DNA of 64,000 bases from Microbacterium sp. ABRD28 (GCF_003850245.1 NZ_CP031015.1:3038001-3102000); one strand, 5' to 3'; counted from the stretch's first letter, positions 15,773 through 25,236 are shown. The notes: generated by a model not told the origin, from the letters alone. Made by a program: numbers and translations.

Positions 15773-16789
15773 AAGGCGCGGCTTCTGGGGAGTTTCTGAA
15801 CCATGCTCGGCGTCGAGAGATCGACGCGCCAGCGCATTCTCGACGAGCAGGAGCACGAACACCGCCGCAGCGCCCAGCAGTGCCAACACGAGAGGCCCCG
15901 CCACCGGGTCGTAGGGCGCGACCGGCGAACCCACGCCGTGCGTCTCGCCGGGAGACAGTTCCTGCCAGGGCCAGAGCGCCCGGAGCGACCCGAGCATCAG
16001 CCCCGACATCGCCAGCAGTGTCAGCCGGCGGTGGCGCTCGAGCAGGCGTCGCATGGCCTGCACGATGGTGACGAGACCGAGCAGCGCACCCGCGGCGAAC
16101 ACCCCGAGGTAGGCGAGGTTCCTCTCATCCACGGCGAGGAGCGTGGGCGAGTACAGCCCGATCGCGAGGAGGAAGAACGAGCCCGAGACGCCCGGGACGA
16201 CGAGGGCGCAGACGGCGATCGCCGCGGCGAAGAAGACGATGATCAGGGAAGGGTCGACGGCCACCGCGCCGCCTGCCAGGCCCACGAGCGCGAAGGCGAG
16301 GATGGCGGAGGCGAAGAAGACCGCGACTCCCCCGATGCGTGCGGTCGTGAAACGCCGGAGGCGTGGGATCTGCTGCAGGGGAACGACAATGCTCGCAGCG
16401 ACGAGACCGAAGAACAGTCCGCGGGACAGTTCCGGGTTGGCCGACACCATCGACTCCACGATCCCCGCCAGGGTGAGCACCATCGCCACCATGCCGAGGA
16501 GGACGGGAAGGATCAGCGCGACGTCGACCTGCCGAAGCTCCCGGGCGGCGTTTCGTCGCCGGTCGGGGCCCGAGACCACGATGCGCGCAGCCGTGACGAC
16601 GTGCGACGCCGACGTGATGAGCCTTTCGTAGACGCCGGTGATGAGCGCCACGGTGCCGCCGGAGATCCCGGGGATGAGCTCTGCGAGGCCGATCAGGGCG
16701 CCGCGGACCACGTTCAGCAGGAAGGAGGGGATCGCGAGGATCGCCTGCGCGAACGTGGCGGCTGGCGGCGTCGTGGCAGGCGTCGTCAT
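15770..16789 (-). CDS. DUF368 membrane protein, probable polyprenyl-phosphate transporter
   Basis: Polytopic membrane protein of 339 residues in the DUF368 family. Two internally related signatures are visible: ELIPGISGGTVALITGVYE near the N-terminus and LVVPGVSGSFFLLAIGLY in the second half, as expected for the family's inverted repeat. Members have been shown to recycle undecaprenyl phosphate across the membrane (PopT type). The ATG at 16789 has TATCCT 7 nt upstream; an in-frame extension is basic and improbable. A DedA-family gene lies 20 nt upstream in the same direction; DedA proteins (UptA type) have the same proposed function, so this pair probably handles the C55-P carrier for cell-wall synthesis. 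Confidence 0.9.
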   Translation of the reverse strand: MTTPATTPPAATFAQAILAIPSFLLNVVRGALIGLAELIPGISGGTVALITGVYERLITSASHVVTAARIVVSGPDRRRNAARELRQVDVALILPVLLGMVAMVLTLAGIVESMVSANPELSRGLFFGLVAASIVVPLQQIPRLRRFTTARIGGVAVFFASAILAFALVGLAGGAVAVDPSLIIVFFAAAIAVCALVVPGVSGSFFLLAIGLYSPTLLAVDERNLAYLGVFAAGALLGLVTIVQAMRRLLERHRRLTLLAMSGLMLGSLRALWPWQELSPGETHGVGSPVAPYDPVAGPLVLALLGAAAVFVLLLVENALARRSLDAEHGSETPQKPRL

Positions 16790-16796
16790 GCCAGCG

Positions 16797-16802
16797 AGGA
16801 TA
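16797..16802 (-). promoter_or_regulatory. -10 element in front of DUF368 gene
   Basis: TATCCT on the minus strand, 7 nt before the ATG at 16789, lying in the 20-nt gap after the DedA gene. It suggests that the DUF368 gene can be transcribed alone as well as with DedA. Confidence 0.45.
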
Positions 16803-16809
16803 CGGGGGT

Positions 16810-17460
16810 TCACCCCTCGGCCTGCTGCTCCTCCCGCAGCGCGCGGACCCGGACGACGACGAACCACACCACCGCGACCACGGCGGCGGCGATCACGAGG
16901 TACTGCAGGATCTCGGCGTACTGCTCGACGACGGGCCAGGCCTCACCGAGGAAGAAGCCCGACAGCACGAAGATCGTGTTCCAGATGAGACTTCCGGCGG
17001 CGGTGAGGAGACCGAATTTCCACAGCGGCATCCGCGTGATCCCGGCGGGGATGGAGATGAAGCTCCGGAAGATCGGCACCATCCGCCCGAAGAACACCGC
17101 CTTGCCGCCGTGCCGGTGGAACCACGCCACCGTCTTGTCGATGTCTTCGCCCTTCATCAGCGGGAGGCGTTCAGCGATGCGGCGCAGACGATCGGCGCCC
17201 AGCCAGGCGCCGAGCCCGTAGAGCACGAACGCGCCGACGATCGAGCCGAGCGTGGTCCAGATGAGGGCCTCGGCGAGCGTGAACGACCCTCGACTTGCGG
17301 TCAGACCCGCCAGCGGCAGGATGACTTCACTGGGGAGGGGCGGGAACAGGTTCTCCAGCGCGATGCCGATGCCGGCCCCGACCGGGCCGATCACCTCCAT
17401 CAGCGAGACGGTCCAGTCGATGAGCGCACCCAGCCATGAACCGTCGCTTCCCGAAGCCAT
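16810..17460 (-). CDS. DedA-family membrane protein
   Basis: A 216-residue DedA/SNARE-associated membrane protein. Family marks are the acidic ENLFPPLPSEVILPLAG near residue 35 and FFGRMVPIFRSFISIPAG near residue 120, followed by two C-terminal TM segments. DedA proteins act as membrane transporters; some members flip undecaprenyl phosphate. The adjacent DUF368 gene, from a separate family with the same proposed activity, is 20 nt downstream. The ATG at 17460 follows TACCCT by 6 nt, again a leaderless pattern; longer in-frame extensions run into the aspS coding region on the opposite strand and are rejected. Confidence 0.92.
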   Translation of the reverse strand: MASGSDGSWLGALIDWTVSLMEVIGPVGAGIGIALENLFPPLPSEVILPLAGLTASRGSFTLAEALIWTTLGSIVGAFVLYGLGAWLGADRLRRIAERLPLMKGEDIDKTVAWFHRHGGKAVFFGRMVPIFRSFISIPAGITRMPLWKFGLLTAAGSLIWNTIFVLSGFFLGEAWPVVEQYAEILQYLVIAAAVVAVVWFVVVRVRALREEQQAEG

Positions 17461-17466
17461 CCCCCC

Positions 17467-17472
17467 AGGGTA
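17467..17472 (-). promoter_or_regulatory. -10 element, leaderless start of DedA gene
   Basis: TACCCT on the minus strand, 6 nt before the ATG at 17460; only G residues lie between. Confidence 0.45.
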
Positions 17473-17567
17473 GGCGGCGCAGGTTACCGGCACCTGTGCG
17501 CTGGCCGCCGGGAGTGTTTCGGGGTATCCCCCGTCTCCCCGGCCCGGGAGGCTGCGGCGCCGCGGAC

Positions 17568-17573
17568 TAGACT
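17568..17573 (+). promoter_or_regulatory. -10 element, leaderless start of aspS
   Basis: TAGACT 8 nt before the GTG at 17582; no Shine-Dalgarno between them. Supports a leaderless aspS transcript and the GTG as start. Confidence 0.55.
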
Positions 17574-17581
17574 CGACCCTC

Positions 17582-18922
17582 GTGAGTGAACGCGTGCTGG
17601 TGGAAGAACTGCAGGGTCGCGCCGACGGGCCGGTCACCGTCTCGGGCTGGGTCGAGACCGTCCGAGACCAGAAGAAGGTGCAGTTCGTCATTCTGCGCGA
17701 TGAGACCGGGGCGGTGCAGCTGGTCAATCCCGCCACGCGGCCGACGGAGGAGCCGTCGGAGCAGGATGCTGCAGCGCTGGCCCTGACCGAGACGATCTCG
17801 GGCCTTGCCACCGGCACCTTCCTGACCGTCCAGGGGGAGCTCAAGCACGATGAGCGCGTGAAGCTCGGCGGGGTCGAGGTCAAGATCGGCTCGCTCGCCA
17901 TTGCTTCCGCGGCGCTGCCGGAGACCCCGATCGCCGCCGACAGCGGCATGGACAAGCGCATGGACTGGCGCTTTCTCGACCTCCGCCAGCGCCGCAACAA
18001 CCTGATCTTCCGCGTGCAGACGACGCTCGAGCACGCGATGCGGTCGTACTGGGTGGAGCGCGACTACATCGAGATCCACTCCCCCAAGCTCATGGCGAGC
18101 CCGTCGGAGTCGCGCGCCGAGCTGTTCCAGCTGGAGTACTTCGGCGACCAGACCGCCTACCTCGCTCAGAGCCCGCAGCACTTCAAGCAGATGGCCCAGG
18201 CCGCCGGATTCGGCAAGGTCTTCGAGATCGCCGACGCATTCCGTGCCGACCCCTCGTTCACCAGCCGCCATGCCACCGAGTTCACCTCGATCGACGCCGA
18301 GATCAGCTGGATCGACTCCCACGAAGACGTCGCTGCGATGCAGGAGGAGCTTCTGGCCACCGCGATCGCCGCGGTGAAGGACAAGCACGGCGACGAGATC
18401 CGCGACCTGTTCGGCATCGAGGTCGAGGTGCCGGCGGTGCCCTTCCCCCGCATCCCGCTCGCCGAGGCGCGCGAGATCGTCGCCGCCCGCGGGTACGAGA
18501 TCCCCCGCGCCGACGGCGACCTCGACCCCGAAGGCGAGCGTCAGCTGTCGGCCCACGTGAAGGAGACCTTCGGCCACGACTTCGTCTTCGTGACCGACTA
18601 CCACGCCGAGATCCGGCCGTTCTACCACATGCGCGACGAGGAGACGGGGCTCACCAAGAGCTACGACCTGCTGTATCGCGGCACCGAGATCACCACGGGC
18701 GCGCAGCGCGAGCACCGCGTCGAGGTGCTCGAGAAGCAGGCGGTCGAGAAGGGCCTCGAGCTGGAGGGTCTGGAGCACTACCTCGACTTCTTCCGCTACG
18801 GCGTTCCTCCGCACGGCGGCTTCGGCATGGGCCTCGCACGCGTGCTCATGCTTCTGCTCGGCGAGTCTTCGATCCGCGAGGTCACGTTCCTCTTCCGCGG
18901 TCCGACCCGCCTGGCGCCGTAA
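17582..18922 (+). CDS. aspS: Aspartyl-tRNA synthetase, short archaeal-type (Asp-tRNA(Asn) forming)
   Basis: Class II synthetase of 446 residues charging tRNA with aspartate. It has the N-terminal OB-fold anticodon domain (VTVSGWVETVRDQKKVQFVIL), motif 2 around FRADPSFTSRHATEFTSIDAE and motif 3 GFGMGLARVLMLLLGESSIREV. It is much shorter than the usual bacterial AspRS (about 590 residues) because the bacterial GAD insertion is absent, as in archaeal and eukaryotic enzymes. Such forms are usually non-discriminating and make Asp-tRNA(Asn) for GatCAB to amidate. Actinobacteria often carry this form beside the long one; whether a long copy exists lies outside the window. Confidence 0.9.
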   Translation: MSERVLVEELQGRADGPVTVSGWVETVRDQKKVQFVILRDETGAVQLVNPATRPTEEPSEQDAAALALTETISGLATGTFLTVQGELKHDERVKLGGVEVKIGSLAIASAALPETPIAADSGMDKRMDWRFLDLRQRRNNLIFRVQTTLEHAMRSYWVERDYIEIHSPKLMASPSESRAELFQLEYFGDQTAYLAQSPQHFKQMAQAAGFGKVFEIADAFRADPSFTSRHATEFTSIDAEISWIDSHEDVAAMQEELLATAIAAVKDKHGDEIRDLFGIEVEVPAVPFPRIPLAEAREIVAARGYEIPRADGDLDPEGERQLSAHVKETFGHDFVFVTDYHAEIRPFYHMRDEETGLTKSYDLLYRGTEITTGAQREHRVEVLEKQAVEKGLELEGLEHYLDFFRYGVPPHGGFGMGLARVLMLLLGESSIREVTFLFRGPTRLAP

Positions 18923-18943
18923 CGCATCCCCCGCGAACCCGTC

Positions 18944-18997
18944 ACCGGGCGCTCACCGATCGTTCACCTCGGCCGGTGCGCCCGGTAACCGGGCGCT
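18944..18997 (+). promoter_or_regulatory. Three alternating half-sites upstream of the ABC importer
   Basis: ACCGGGCGC occurs at 18944-18952, its complement GCGCCCGGT at 18978-18986, and ACCGGGCGC again at 18988-18996. The central copy can pair with either flank, giving two mutually exclusive stems; the right-hand pair is a near-perfect 19-bp palindrome with a 1-nt centre. It lies after aspS and just before a TAGGTT hexamer (19000-19005) that fits a -10 for the binding-protein gene. It could be the aspS terminator, an operator for the importer, or both. Confidence 0.5.
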
Positions 18998-18999
18998 TC

Positions 19000-19005
19000 T
19001 AGGTT
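19000..19005 (+). promoter_or_regulatory. Candidate -10 for ABC importer operon
   Basis: TAGGTT about 70 nt before the ATG at 19076. The leader contains GAGAGG 9 nt before that ATG, so this operon, unlike many neighbours, seems to have a 5' UTR. No convincing -35 is seen. Confidence 0.35.
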
Positions 19006-19075
19006 CCTCTCGTCCCCCGCATCGCACGCGCTTCGGCGCGACACGGCGGTGCGCTCACCCGAGAGGAACAACTCC

Positions 19076-20224
19076 ATGTCACGCACCCCTCGCCCGGCGT
19101 CGCGCACGCTCGCCGTCCTGGCCTTGGCCACCGCCGCTGCGGTCATGCTCGCCGGTTGCGGCGGCGCCGCCGCCGGTTCCGGCGACGCCTCATCCGACTC
19201 CGGGGTCGACGCCGCCACCGCGACGAGCCTCGAAGACTTCGGGACGTTCGAAGACCTCGAAGAAGCCGCCAGGGCCGAAGGCCAGCTGAACGTCATCGCG
19301 CTCCCCCGCGACTGGGCGAACTACGGCGAGATCATCGACCTGTTCGCGGAGCGCTACCCCGAGATCACCATCAACGAGCAGTCGCCCGACGCCTCCAGCG
19401 CCGAAGAGATCCAGGCCGCCGAGACCAACCAGGGCCTCGACACCGCCCCCGACGTGTTCGACCTCGGCCTCACCGTGGCGCTGCAGAGCACCGACTACTT
19501 CGCCCCGTACCAGGTGCAGACCTGGGACGACATCCCCGACGAGCTGAAGCACCCCGAGGGCCTGTTCGTCGGCGACTACGGCGGCTACATGTCGGTCGGC
19601 TACGACTCGTCGCGCTTCCCCGCCCCCGAGAGCATCGAGGATCTCCTCGGTGACGACTACCGCGGTTCGGTGGCACTGAACGGCGACCCGACCCAGGCGG
19701 GCGCCGCGTTCGCCGCCGTGGGGCTCGCGACGGTGCAGACCGGCGGCGACCTCGACGACTTCCAGCCCGGCATCGACTTCTTCTCCGAGCTCAACGCCGT
19801 CGGCAACCTGCTGAAGCTCGACGTGACCTCGGCGACGGTCGCCAGCGGAGAGACCCCGGTGGTGTTCGACTGGGATTACCTCAACGCCGCGCACGCCGCC
19901 GACAACCCCGCGTGGGAGGTCGTCGTCTTCCCCGGCACCGGGTACGCCGGTTACTACAACCAGGCGATCAACAAAGATGCCCCGAACCCCGCCGCTGCCC
20001 GCCTGTGGCAGGAGTTCCTCTACAGCGACGAGGTGCAGAACCTCTGGCTGAAGGGGGGCGCCCGCCCCGTGCGCATGGACGCCATGATCGAAGCGGGCAC
20101 GATCGACGAGGAGCTGGCGGCGGCCCTGCCCGAGGCCCCCGAGGACACCGTCGTGCCGACCGAGGAGCAGAGCGCCGCGGCCGGCGAGCTCCTCGGCCAG
20201 GAGTGGGCAGCGGCGATCCAGTGA
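19076..20224 (+). CDS. ABC transporter extracellular solute-binding lipoprotein
   Basis: Family-1-like binding protein of 382 residues that captures the substrate outside the membrane for the permeases downstream. Residues 1-28 are a lipoprotein signal with lipobox LAGC. The mature protein shows type II periplasmic-binding features such as GQLNVIALPRDWANYGEI at its start and GYAGYYNQAINKDAPNP before the C-terminal helix LWQEFLYSDEVQNLWLKGG, reminiscent of iron, polyamine or phosphonate binders; the ligand cannot be fixed. The ATG at 19076 is preferred over one nine codons earlier because of GAGAGG 9 nt upstream and a better signal peptide. Coupled to the first permease by GTGA. Confidence 0.9.
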   Translation: MSRTPRPASRTLAVLALATAAAVMLAGCGGAAAGSGDASSDSGVDAATATSLEDFGTFEDLEEAARAEGQLNVIALPRDWANYGEIIDLFAERYPEITINEQSPDASSAEEIQAAETNQGLDTAPDVFDLGLTVALQSTDYFAPYQVQTWDDIPDELKHPEGLFVGDYGGYMSVGYDSSRFPAPESIEDLLGDDYRGSVALNGDPTQAGAAFAAVGLATVQTGGDLDDFQPGIDFFSELNAVGNLLKLDVTSATVASGETPVVFDWDYLNAAHAADNPAWEVVVFPGTGYAGYYNQAINKDAPNPAAARLWQEFLYSDEVQNLWLKGGARPVRMDAMIEAGTIDEELAAALPEAPEDTVVPTEEQSAAAGELLGQEWAAAIQ

Positions 20225-21177
20225 CAGGAGCCCCCGCTCACGCCGGGGAATCACCCGCAGACGTGACGAGTGCTGCCGCGCCGGAGCCCCAGGTTCCGGC
20301 GCGGCAGCGCCGCGTGCCGCGGAACGCCAGGGTCCGCGAGTGGTCGTGGCTGGGTCTGACCCCGTTCGCCCTCTACGTGCTGCTCTTCCTCGCCCTCCCC
20401 ACGATCCTCGCCATCGCCTCCGGGCTCTTCGACGGCGACAGCGCCTTCACCCTGGCGAACATCGCGGCGCTCGGCGACCCCGTGATCATCACCACGTTCG
20501 TCAACTCGACCGGGATCTCCCTCCTCACCGCGATCGTCGGCGCGGTCGTGGGGGCGGCGGTCTGCTACGCGTTGCTCGGCCTCCCCGACACCGGCGTCAT
20601 CCGCACGACGGTCGACGCGGCATCCGGCGTTCTCGCCCAGTTCGGCGGGGTCATGCTCGCCTTCGCGATGATCGCGACGATCGGCACGCAGGGGATCGTC
20701 ACGCGCTTCCTGCGTGATGCCCTCGGCATCGACATCTTCGCCGACGGCGCGTGGATCTACGCCCTTCCCGGGCTCATCCCCGCCTACCTCGTCTTCCAGA
20801 TCCCGCTGATGGTGATCACGTTCATGCCCGCCCTCGCCGCGCTCCGGCCGCAGTGGTTCGAGGCGCACCTCACCCTCGGCGGCACCCGCGGCGGGTTCTG
20901 GCGGCACGTCGGCTTCCCCGTGCTCGCTCCGTCGTTCCTCGCCAGCCTGCTGCTGCTGTTCGCCAACGCGTTCTCGTCCTACGCCACCGCTGCGGCGCTC
21001 GCGAGCCAGGGGTCGCAGATCGTGCCGCTGCAGATCCGGGCCGCGCTGACGAGCGAGACCGTCCTCGGCCGCGAGAACCTCGCCGGCGCCCTCGCGCTCG
21101 GCATGATCGTCGTCGTCGCCGTCGTGATGTGGCTGTACTCCCTCATCCAGCGTCGGACGGCGAGGTGGCAGGCATGA
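20221..21177 (+). CDS. ABC transporter permease 1
   Basis: Inner-membrane permease of 318 residues, binding-protein-dependent transport family. A 40-residue hydrophilic N-terminus precedes TM1 (FALYVLLFLALPTILAIASG). The EAA loop that contacts the ATPase is EAHLTLGGTRGGFWRHVGFPVLAPS near residue 220, followed by the last TM segments. The GTG start overlaps the binding-protein stop (GTGA), and the stop overlaps permease 2 (ATGA), so all four importer genes should be translated as one coupled unit. Confidence 0.92.
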   Translation: MTGAPAHAGESPADVTSAAAPEPQVPARQRRVPRNARVREWSWLGLTPFALYVLLFLALPTILAIASGLFDGDSAFTLANIAALGDPVIITTFVNSTGISLLTAIVGAVVGAAVCYALLGLPDTGVIRTTVDAASGVLAQFGGVMLAFAMIATIGTQGIVTRFLRDALGIDIFADGAWIYALPGLIPAYLVFQIPLMVITFMPALAALRPQWFEAHLTLGGTRGGFWRHVGFPVLAPSFLASLLLLFANAFSSYATAAALASQGSQIVPLQIRAALTSETVLGRENLAGALALGMIVVVAVVMWLYSLIQRRTARWQA

Positions 21178-22009
21178 GAGGCATCGCCCCCTCACCGGTC
21201 GTCCGGTGGCTCATCGGCCTCGTCGTCGGGCTCGTCTTCGCGGTGCCCTTCGTCGCCACCTTCCTGTTCACCCTGTCTTCCCCCGCCGGCGGCGTGTACA
21301 CGTTCGAGCGCTGGCTGTCGGTCTTCGATCCGGCGAACGCCGCGAGGTACGCGCCGATCTGGACGGGGCTCGGCAACTCGCTCGTCCTCGCCGCGGTGAC
21401 GGTCCTGATCGTGCTGTTCCTCTTCACCCCGACGATGGTGCTCGTGGCGCTGAAGTTCCCGAAACTCCGGCGCGGGTTCGAGTTCCTCGCCCTCCTGCCC
21501 ATCACGATCCCCGCCATCGTGCTCGTCGTCGGGCTCGCACCGATCTACCTGCAGATCGGTCGCACCCTCGGCACCGGCGCGTGGACGCTCGCCTTCGCGT
21601 ACGGCATCCTCGTGCTCCCCTTCACCTACCGCTCGATCCAGGCCTCCATCGACGCCGTCGACGTGAAGACCCTGGCCGAAGCGGCACGAACGCTCGGCGC
21701 CGGCTGGTTCACCGTGCTCCTGCGTGTGATCGCGCCGAACCTGCGTCAGGGCCTGCTCGCAGCATCCCTCATCTCGGTCGCCGTCGTCCTCGGCGAGTTC
21801 ACCATCGCGTCACTGTTGAACCGGCAGGTGCTGCAGACGGGACTGGTCGTCATCAACCGACAGGATGCGTACGCCGCGGCCATCTTCACGCTGCTCGCCC
21901 TCGCCTTCGCGTTCGTGCTGCTGCTCATCATCGGGCGCGCCGGCCGGATCGGCGCCTCCGTCGCCTCCCGCCCCGCTTCGCCCCGCCGCACCCTTCGAAG
22001 GAGCCGTTC

Positions 22010-22013
<4 letters not shown>
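21174..22013 (+). CDS. ABC transporter permease 2
   Basis: Second permease of the importer, 279 residues, about six TM segments. The EAA loop is LAEAARTLGAGWFTVLLRVIAPNLRQG split across residues 165-190. The C-terminus after the last TM is Arg/Ser-rich and cytoplasmic. It begins at an ATG embedded in the stop of permease 1 and ends in GTGA shared with the ATPase gene. A GAAGGAG Shine-Dalgarno for the ATPase lies within its last codons. Confidence 0.92.
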
Positions 22014-23134
<1,121 letters not shown>

Positions 23135-23228
23135 GGTCAGCCGCCGGCCGGTGAGCGGATGCGGGGATCCCATCGGCCTGTCGCCTAAGGTGGTCGTTCC
23201 GCCGACTACCCGAACGGAGGGCCCTCTC

Positions 23229-24413
23229 ATGTGGCAGGAATGGTTGCAGTTCGCCATCGCGATCGCCGTTGCGGTGATCGGAGCCATCGCCGTCGCCCTG
23301 ATCGTCACCGGCGCGATGCGCCTCTTCGTCCGGAAGCGGCAGTGGCCGGCATCCCTCATCACTCGCGCGCGCCGGCCGTTCCGCGCGTTCGTCCTGGTGA
23401 TCGCCCTGTGGATCGCTATCGCCGTGACCTTCCCCGATCCGGCGTGGAAACCCGCGCTCAACCACGCGATGACGATCGTGACGATCATCGTCGGGGCGTG
23501 GCTCGTGGGGGCGCTGGTGCTTTTCCTCTCCGACCTCGCTCTCGGTCGATACCGCATCGACGTGCCCGACAACCGCGTCGCGCGGCGGATCCGCACGCAG
23601 ACGCTGATCCTCCGGCGCCTCGCCATCGCGATCATCGTGGTGCTCGCGGGCGGGGCGATCCTGCTGACCTTCCCCGAGGTGCGCGCGGTGGGGGCGAGCG
23701 TGCTGGCGTCGGCCGGTATCGCGTCGGTCATCGCGGGACTGGCCGCTCAGTCGGTGCTGGCGAACATGTTCGCGGGCATCCAACTCGTCTTCAGTGAGGC
23801 GCTGCGCGTCGATGACGTGGTGGTCGTCGAGGGCGAATGGGGCCGGGTCGGTGAGATCACGCTCAGCTACGTGGTGCTCGACCTGTGGGACGAACGGCGC
23901 CTGGTGCTGCCGTGCACGTACTTCACCACGACGCCCTTCGAGAACTGGACCCGGCAGGGCAGCGCGCTTCTCGGAGCCGTCGAGCTCGACGTCGACTGGC
24001 GGGTGTCGCCCTCCAGGATGCGCGACCAGCTCACCCGCGTCGTCGCGGACAACGACCTGTGGGACGGACGCACCGCGGTGCTGCAGGTCACCGATGCCGT
24101 CGCCGGCTTCGTGCGAGTGCGCATCCTCGTCTCGGCCGTGGACGCCCCCACCCTGTTCGACCTGCGCTGTGCCGTCCGCGAGGCGATGGTCACCTGGATG
24201 CAGCGGACCATGCCCACCGCGCTTCCGACCCAGCGGGTGCTCCTCACCGAGGCCGAAGGCGAGACCGCCGAAGCCGAAGAGCCGCGCCCCGACACCGGCG
24301 GGCTCTTCACCGGGAGCGCCGAGGCCGTCGAGCGCGCGAGCGCGTTCACGCAGGCGATCCCCGTCGTCGGCGCGACGGCCGACGGTGCCGACGACGGAGA
24401 CCCAAGGAGCTGA
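23229..24413 (+). CDS. Mechanosensitive channel of the MscS family
   Basis: Probable tension-gated channel, 394 residues. Four TM segments cover residues 5-165, the last being the pore-type helix ILLTFPEVRAVGASVLASAGIASVIAGLAAQ; the MscS beta domain follows with LRVDDVVVVEGEWGRVGEI and LVLPCTYFTTTPFENWTR. The mixed alpha/beta C-terminal domain is followed by an acidic 50-residue tail rich in Glu and Ala. The ATG at 23229 is chosen for the GGAGGG about 8 nt upstream and because the frame before it is the ATPase gene's shadow. It stands alone between the importer and a convergent glutaredoxin gene. Confidence 0.92.
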   Translation: MWQEWLQFAIAIAVAVIGAIAVALIVTGAMRLFVRKRQWPASLITRARRPFRAFVLVIALWIAIAVTFPDPAWKPALNHAMTIVTIIVGAWLVGALVLFLSDLALGRYRIDVPDNRVARRIRTQTLILRRLAIAIIVVLAGGAILLTFPEVRAVGASVLASAGIASVIAGLAAQSVLANMFAGIQLVFSEALRVDDVVVVEGEWGRVGEITLSYVVLDLWDERRLVLPCTYFTTTPFENWTRQGSALLGAVELDVDWRVSPSRMRDQLTRVVADNDLWDGRTAVLQVTDAVAGFVRVRILVSAVDAPTLFDLRCAVREAMVTWMQRTMPTALPTQRVLLTEAEGETAEAEEPRPDTGGLFTGSAEAVERASAFTQAIPVVGATADGADDGDPRS

Positions 24414-24414
24414 G

Positions 24415-24672
24415 TCAGGACTGCTTGGCTTCGCGGAGCGCCGTGCTGAGGCGATCGGCCGACACCCGCCAGTAGGTGTGGAGCCGCCCGTCGATGAGCA
24501 CGACGGGGATCTTCTCCCACCATTCGGCGTGCAGCGCGGGGTCATCGACGATCGAGCGGTGCTCGACGATGACCTCATCCTCGGGGAAGTCGGCGACCAC
24601 GGCCTCGACGACGCCCTGCGCGACATCGCACAGGTGGCAGTCGGGCTTTCCGATGACGGTGAGGGTGGTCAC
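24415..24672 (-). CDS. Glutaredoxin-family protein (DUF836-like)
   Basis: Small thioredoxin-fold redox protein of 85 residues with the active site KPDCHLCDVA, then VEHRSIVDDPALHAEWWEKIPVVLIDG containing the cis-proline. The exact partner is unknown. TAAAAT lies 7 nt before the GTG at 24672, and the family's N-terminus normally begins at this point (TTLTVIGKPDC), so that GTG is preferred over the ATG at 24681, whose first bases overlap the TAAAAT itself. The gene almost abuts the convergent channel gene (1-nt gap). Confidence 0.88.
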   Translation of the reverse strand: MTTLTVIGKPDCHLCDVAQGVVEAVVADFPEDEVIVEHRSIVDDPALHAEWWEKIPVVLIDGRLHTYWRVSADRLSTALREAKQS

Positions 24673-24679
24673 ATCCGCC

Positions 24680-24685
24680 ATTTTA
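24680..24685 (-). promoter_or_regulatory. -10 element of glutaredoxin gene
   Basis: TAAAAT on the minus strand, 7 nt before GTG 24672; it overlaps the alternative ATG at 24681, favouring the shorter protein. Confidence 0.5.
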
Positions 24686-24755
24686 CGGCGGTGTGGGAGG
24701 GGCGGGGCGGTCGACGGAGCGGATGCCCCGGAGCGGCGTCACCCGCACCGCGGCG

Positions 24756-25049
24756 TCAGCGCTCGAGCGGGAAGCCCGCCTCGGCCCACGCCGTCGTGCC
24801 GCCCTCGACGTTGGTGGCGTCGTAGCCGCGCGCCTCGAGCACCTCGACGACGCGCGCCGAGCGCCCGCCCAGGGCGCAGACGACGCGGAACGGCCCGTCG
24901 GGCAACTCGTCGATCCGCTCACCGAGTGTCGACATCGGCAGGTTGACCGCGCCGGGCACGCGCCCTTCGGCGAACTCGTGCTCCTCCCGGACGTCCACGA
25001 GGGGGAGGTCCGGGTTCTGCTGCAGTTCCTGAACGGTGATCGTCTTCAT
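24756..25049 (-). CDS. Single-domain rhodanese-like protein
   Basis: Rhodanese-fold sulfurtransferase of 97 residues. The active-site loop is VCALGGRSARV, with the cysteine followed by the usual LGGRS anion-binding cradle. Earlier landmarks are LPLVDVREEHEFAEGRVPGAVNLPM and the C-terminal NVEGGTTAWAEAGFP. Likely role is persulfide transfer or cyanide/thiol detoxification; no partner is adjacent. Start at the ATG preceded by GGAGGA; the frame remains open upstream but lacks rhodanese similarity. Confidence 0.92.
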   Translation of the reverse strand: MKTITVQELQQNPDLPLVDVREEHEFAEGRVPGAVNLPMSTLGERIDELPDGPFRVVCALGGRSARVVEVLEARGYDATNVEGGTTAWAEAGFPLER

Positions 25050-25097
25050 GCTTCCTCCGAACGCCGGATGACGGGGCGGACCGCGCGACCAACACGA

Positions 25098-25122
25098 AGC
25101 GCCCGTCCATCGGACAGGCGCT
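25098..25122 (-). terminator. Hairpin downstream of bS22
   Basis: AGCGCCCGTCC and GGACAGGCGCT form an 11-bp stem with one mismatch around a 3-nt loop, 16 nt past the bS22 stop. No U-tract is evident. It probably protects or terminates the short transcript. Confidence 0.6.
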
Positions 25123-25137
25123 CGGTGTCGGTGCCGC

Positions 25138-25236
25138 TTACTTCTTGTTGCGGCGCTGGTGGCGAGTCTTGCGAAGCAGCTTGCGGTGCTTCTTCTTCGC
25201 CATGCGCTTGCGGCGCTTCTTGATGACTGAACCCAC
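25138..25236 (-). CDS. Small ribosomal protein bS22 (AURKAIP1/COX24 domain)
   Basis: A 32-residue, extremely basic protein (18 or more Lys/Arg residues) beginning GSVIKKRRKRMAKKKHRK. It matches the actinobacterial protein found in mycobacterial 30S subunits as bS22. GTG start with GAGG 6 nt before it; the frame continues open upstream but with no family match, so the short form is chosen. Its neighbour on the same strand is the conserved excisionase-like regulator, the same pair as Rv0500A-Rv0500B in M. tuberculosis; proC, which accompanies them there, is 5.6 kb away here. Confidence 0.92.
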   Translation of the reverse strand: MGSVIKKRRKRMAKKKHRKLLRKTRHQRRNKK

